A stretch of 64,000 bases of DNA, from assembly GCF_018860745.1 (NCBI RefSeq), contig NZ_JAHKPY010000003.1:310001-374000 (forward strand), in the 5' to 3' direction. Source of the DNA: Zobellia uliginosa. Lineage in GTDB: Bacteria > Bacteroidota > Bacteroidia > Flavobacteriales > Flavobacteriaceae. Shown one piece after another: positions 62,924 to 64,000 of the stretch (its first letter is position 1; every line of letters starts with the position of its first letter). The translations under genes and the position numbers were made by a program. The notes under the pieces are model-generated. The model worked only from the letters and a program-made list of their open reading frames with translations. It was not told the DNA's origin and searched no databases.

Positions 62924-64000
62924 CTAATCAGAAATGTACTCTTTCTGGGGTATTAACGGAACCTCTAGGGAAATGGTCGTTCCTTTTCCAGGAGCACTAT
63001 CTATAGCATATCTGCCATTAATTTTTTCAATTCTAGAAGAAATGTTTCGCAGTCCTATTCCTTTTTTTCTTGAATTTGTTTTAAAGCCTTTACCGTCATC
63101 CGTGATTTTTACCATAAAACCTATGTCGGTTTTACTAAGTTCTACAATTACATTTTTACAATCGGCATGTTTAACACAATTTTGTAAACTTTCTTGAATC
63201 ATACGGTAAACGTTAATCTTAATATTCGCATCAAGCGAATCCCAGTCAAAGGTTTCGTTATAAACAAAGTTATACTCAAATTTACCTGTTTTTTGTACAG
63301 TAATTAATAAATCCTTCACAGAGTGTATGAAATTAGGAATGTTCTGATAAGCTGCATGACTAAGTTCATGTGAAATAGAACGAACCTCTTTTTCAACTTC
63401 TTGTAATGCATCTATAGCTTTCTTTCTTTCTACGGTAGCTTCCTCTCCAGTTCTTTTGTTGAGCCCGGTGAGTACCATACGGGCACCTAGCATTTTACCT
63501 AAAACGCCATCATGAAGTTCTTCGGAAATTCTCTTCTGTTCTATTTTTTTACCTTCCTCTAGTTTTTGTTTTTGGGCTAGCATTAGGTTGAAGATTTCTT
63601 GATTTGCCGCTTGCTGTTCCTGTTGAAATCGAAGTTTTTGGTTTTTTGACCGTTGGTCCAAAATTATGTAAGACATAAGCCCTAATAATAATATAGATAT
63701 AGCAACACCTGTCCACAATTGTTTTTCGCGCTCCAACAATTGGTTTTCGGCTATAAACTCATCAGTTTCAAAGCGTATACGGGCAAATTTATTTCTTGAC
63801 TTCCGCTCTACTTGTTGAAGACTATCGTTCAGTGCTATATACTGTTGATTATAATAGGATGAGTTTGATGGGTCTATTTTGGATAACATTTGGAGACTCT
63901 TCAAAAAACGGTCATTATTACTAGAAATTTTAGAATAACCAAGCGCCATTTTAATTTGTGCTATGGCTTGTACGGAATCTTTCTTACTTAAGTAATAATC
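62924..64000 (-). CDS. Membrane sensor histidine kinase, HisKA_3 type (partial, N-terminus outside window)
   Basis: The minus-strand frame is open to the right edge with no stop, so the ATG at 63949 is internal and the protein continues beyond the window. The visible 358 residues contain helical repeats that look TPR-like (about 1-80), one transmembrane helix ('LWTGVAISILLLGLMSYIIL'), a coiled coil, the DHp motif 'RISEELHDGVLGKMLGARMVL' with the phosphorylated His, and a HATPase domain ('DDGKGFKTNSRKKGIGLRNI', 'SAPGKGTTISLEVPL'). This TPR-TM-HisKA_3 design is common in Flavobacteria. It is paired with the NarL-type regulator downstream. Confidence 0.9.
   Translation of the reverse strand, partial: DYYLSKKDSVQAIAQIKMALGYSKISSNNDRFLKSLQMLSKIDPSNSSYYNQQYIALNDSLQQVERKSRNKFARIRFETDEFIAENQLLEREKQLWTGVAISILLLGLMSYIILDQRSKNQKLRFQQEQQAANQEIFNLMLAQKQKLEEGKKIEQKRISEELHDGVLGKMLGARMVLTGLNKRTGEEATVERKKAIDALQEVEKEVRSISHELSHAAYQNIPNFIHSVKDLLITVQKTGKFEYNFVYNETFDWDSLDANIKINVYRMIQESLQNCVKHADCKNVIVELSKTDIGFMVKITDDGKGFKTNSRKKGIGLRNISSRIEKINGRYAIDSAPGKGTTISLEVPLIPQKEYISD

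Noticed and set aside
61406-64000. Defence or phage-related locus around the unknown gene
   Set aside because: No nuclease, toxin, integrase or repeat signature; the neighbours are an ordinary two-component system and glyA.

Overview
The window is a contiguous piece of a chromosome from a marine-type member of the Flavobacteriaceae (Bacteroidetes), probably close to the Maribacter/Zobellia/Arenibacter group. This rests on the low GC content, the many families largely restricted to Bacteroidetes (DUF4294, DUF4249, DUF4835, DUF6095, DUF6913, PorP/SprF, YbbR/coaE and bamD/rpoZ/coaBC/recN neighbourhoods), lipoproteins with short Bacteroidetes-type lipoboxes, start codons without clear Shine-Dalgarno sequences, and repeated promoter -7 elements of the flavobacterial form TAnnTTTG. 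Coding density is high. I see no rRNA, tRNA, prophage, insertion sequence or CRISPR array.

Layout: 1-4.8 kb holds a cut-off M42 peptidase, small conserved proteins and a TonB-dependent receptor paired with a DUF4249 lipoprotein. 4.9-13.2 kb carries, on the minus strand, monomeric isocitrate dehydrogenase, a 700-base ORF-free gap that looks like a structured RNA gene, rplS, trmD, a GNAT, a coiled-coil membrane protein, a long GAPDH and an HtrA/DegP protease. 13.4-17.5 kb (plus) has dapF-GNAT-mltG, a lysozyme-like exported protein, and an AT-rich LysE-type gene flanked by a decayed duplicate of the preceding gene's 3' end. 18-29 kb contains rsmI-like, a low-molecular-weight phosphatase, dnaA, a thioesterase, YigZ, EamA, HAD, ribD, prmC and ligA. 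29-44 kb holds a two-gene (split) 5'-nucleotidase, DUF6913-dapA, bamD-rpoZ-coaBC-DUF4835-recN, fabI, a glycosyltransferase with YbbR and coaE, and a histidine kinase/OmpR-type regulator pair. 44-52 kb (mostly minus) has gntK, miaA, a K+ channel, an exonuclease-GIY-YIG fusion, YggS, a 3-hydroxyacyl-CoA dehydrogenase, a Gfo/Idh/MocA oxidoreductase, pcm and smpB. 52-64 kb has a phosphohistidine phosphatase-like lipoprotein, a PorP/SprF-SPOR fusion, a TetR regulator, clpB, ytxJ, fahA, glyA, an unknown gene and a NarL-type two-component system cut by the window edge.

The most interesting observation is regulatory. The promoter of the histidine kinase/regulator operon (42032-42083) and the promoter of the htrA/degP gene about 29 kb away (13295-13244, minus strand) share the same architecture: GTTAA-N6-GTTAA, then exactly 28 bases, then TAATTTT(G/A), with no -33 TTG. 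This resembles the E. coli CpxR logic (a tandem direct repeat at degP and at the regulator's own promoter) and suggests a flavobacterial Cpx-like envelope-stress circuit. Other notable items are the candidate ~440-nt RNA with its own promoter and terminator between rplS and icd, a 22-bp perfect palindrome beside it, an operator-like palindrome at the fabI promoter, the decayed duplication around the LysE gene, and the PorP/SprF-coiled coil-SPOR fusion. Most other genes are ordinary housekeeping genes in flavobacterial order.
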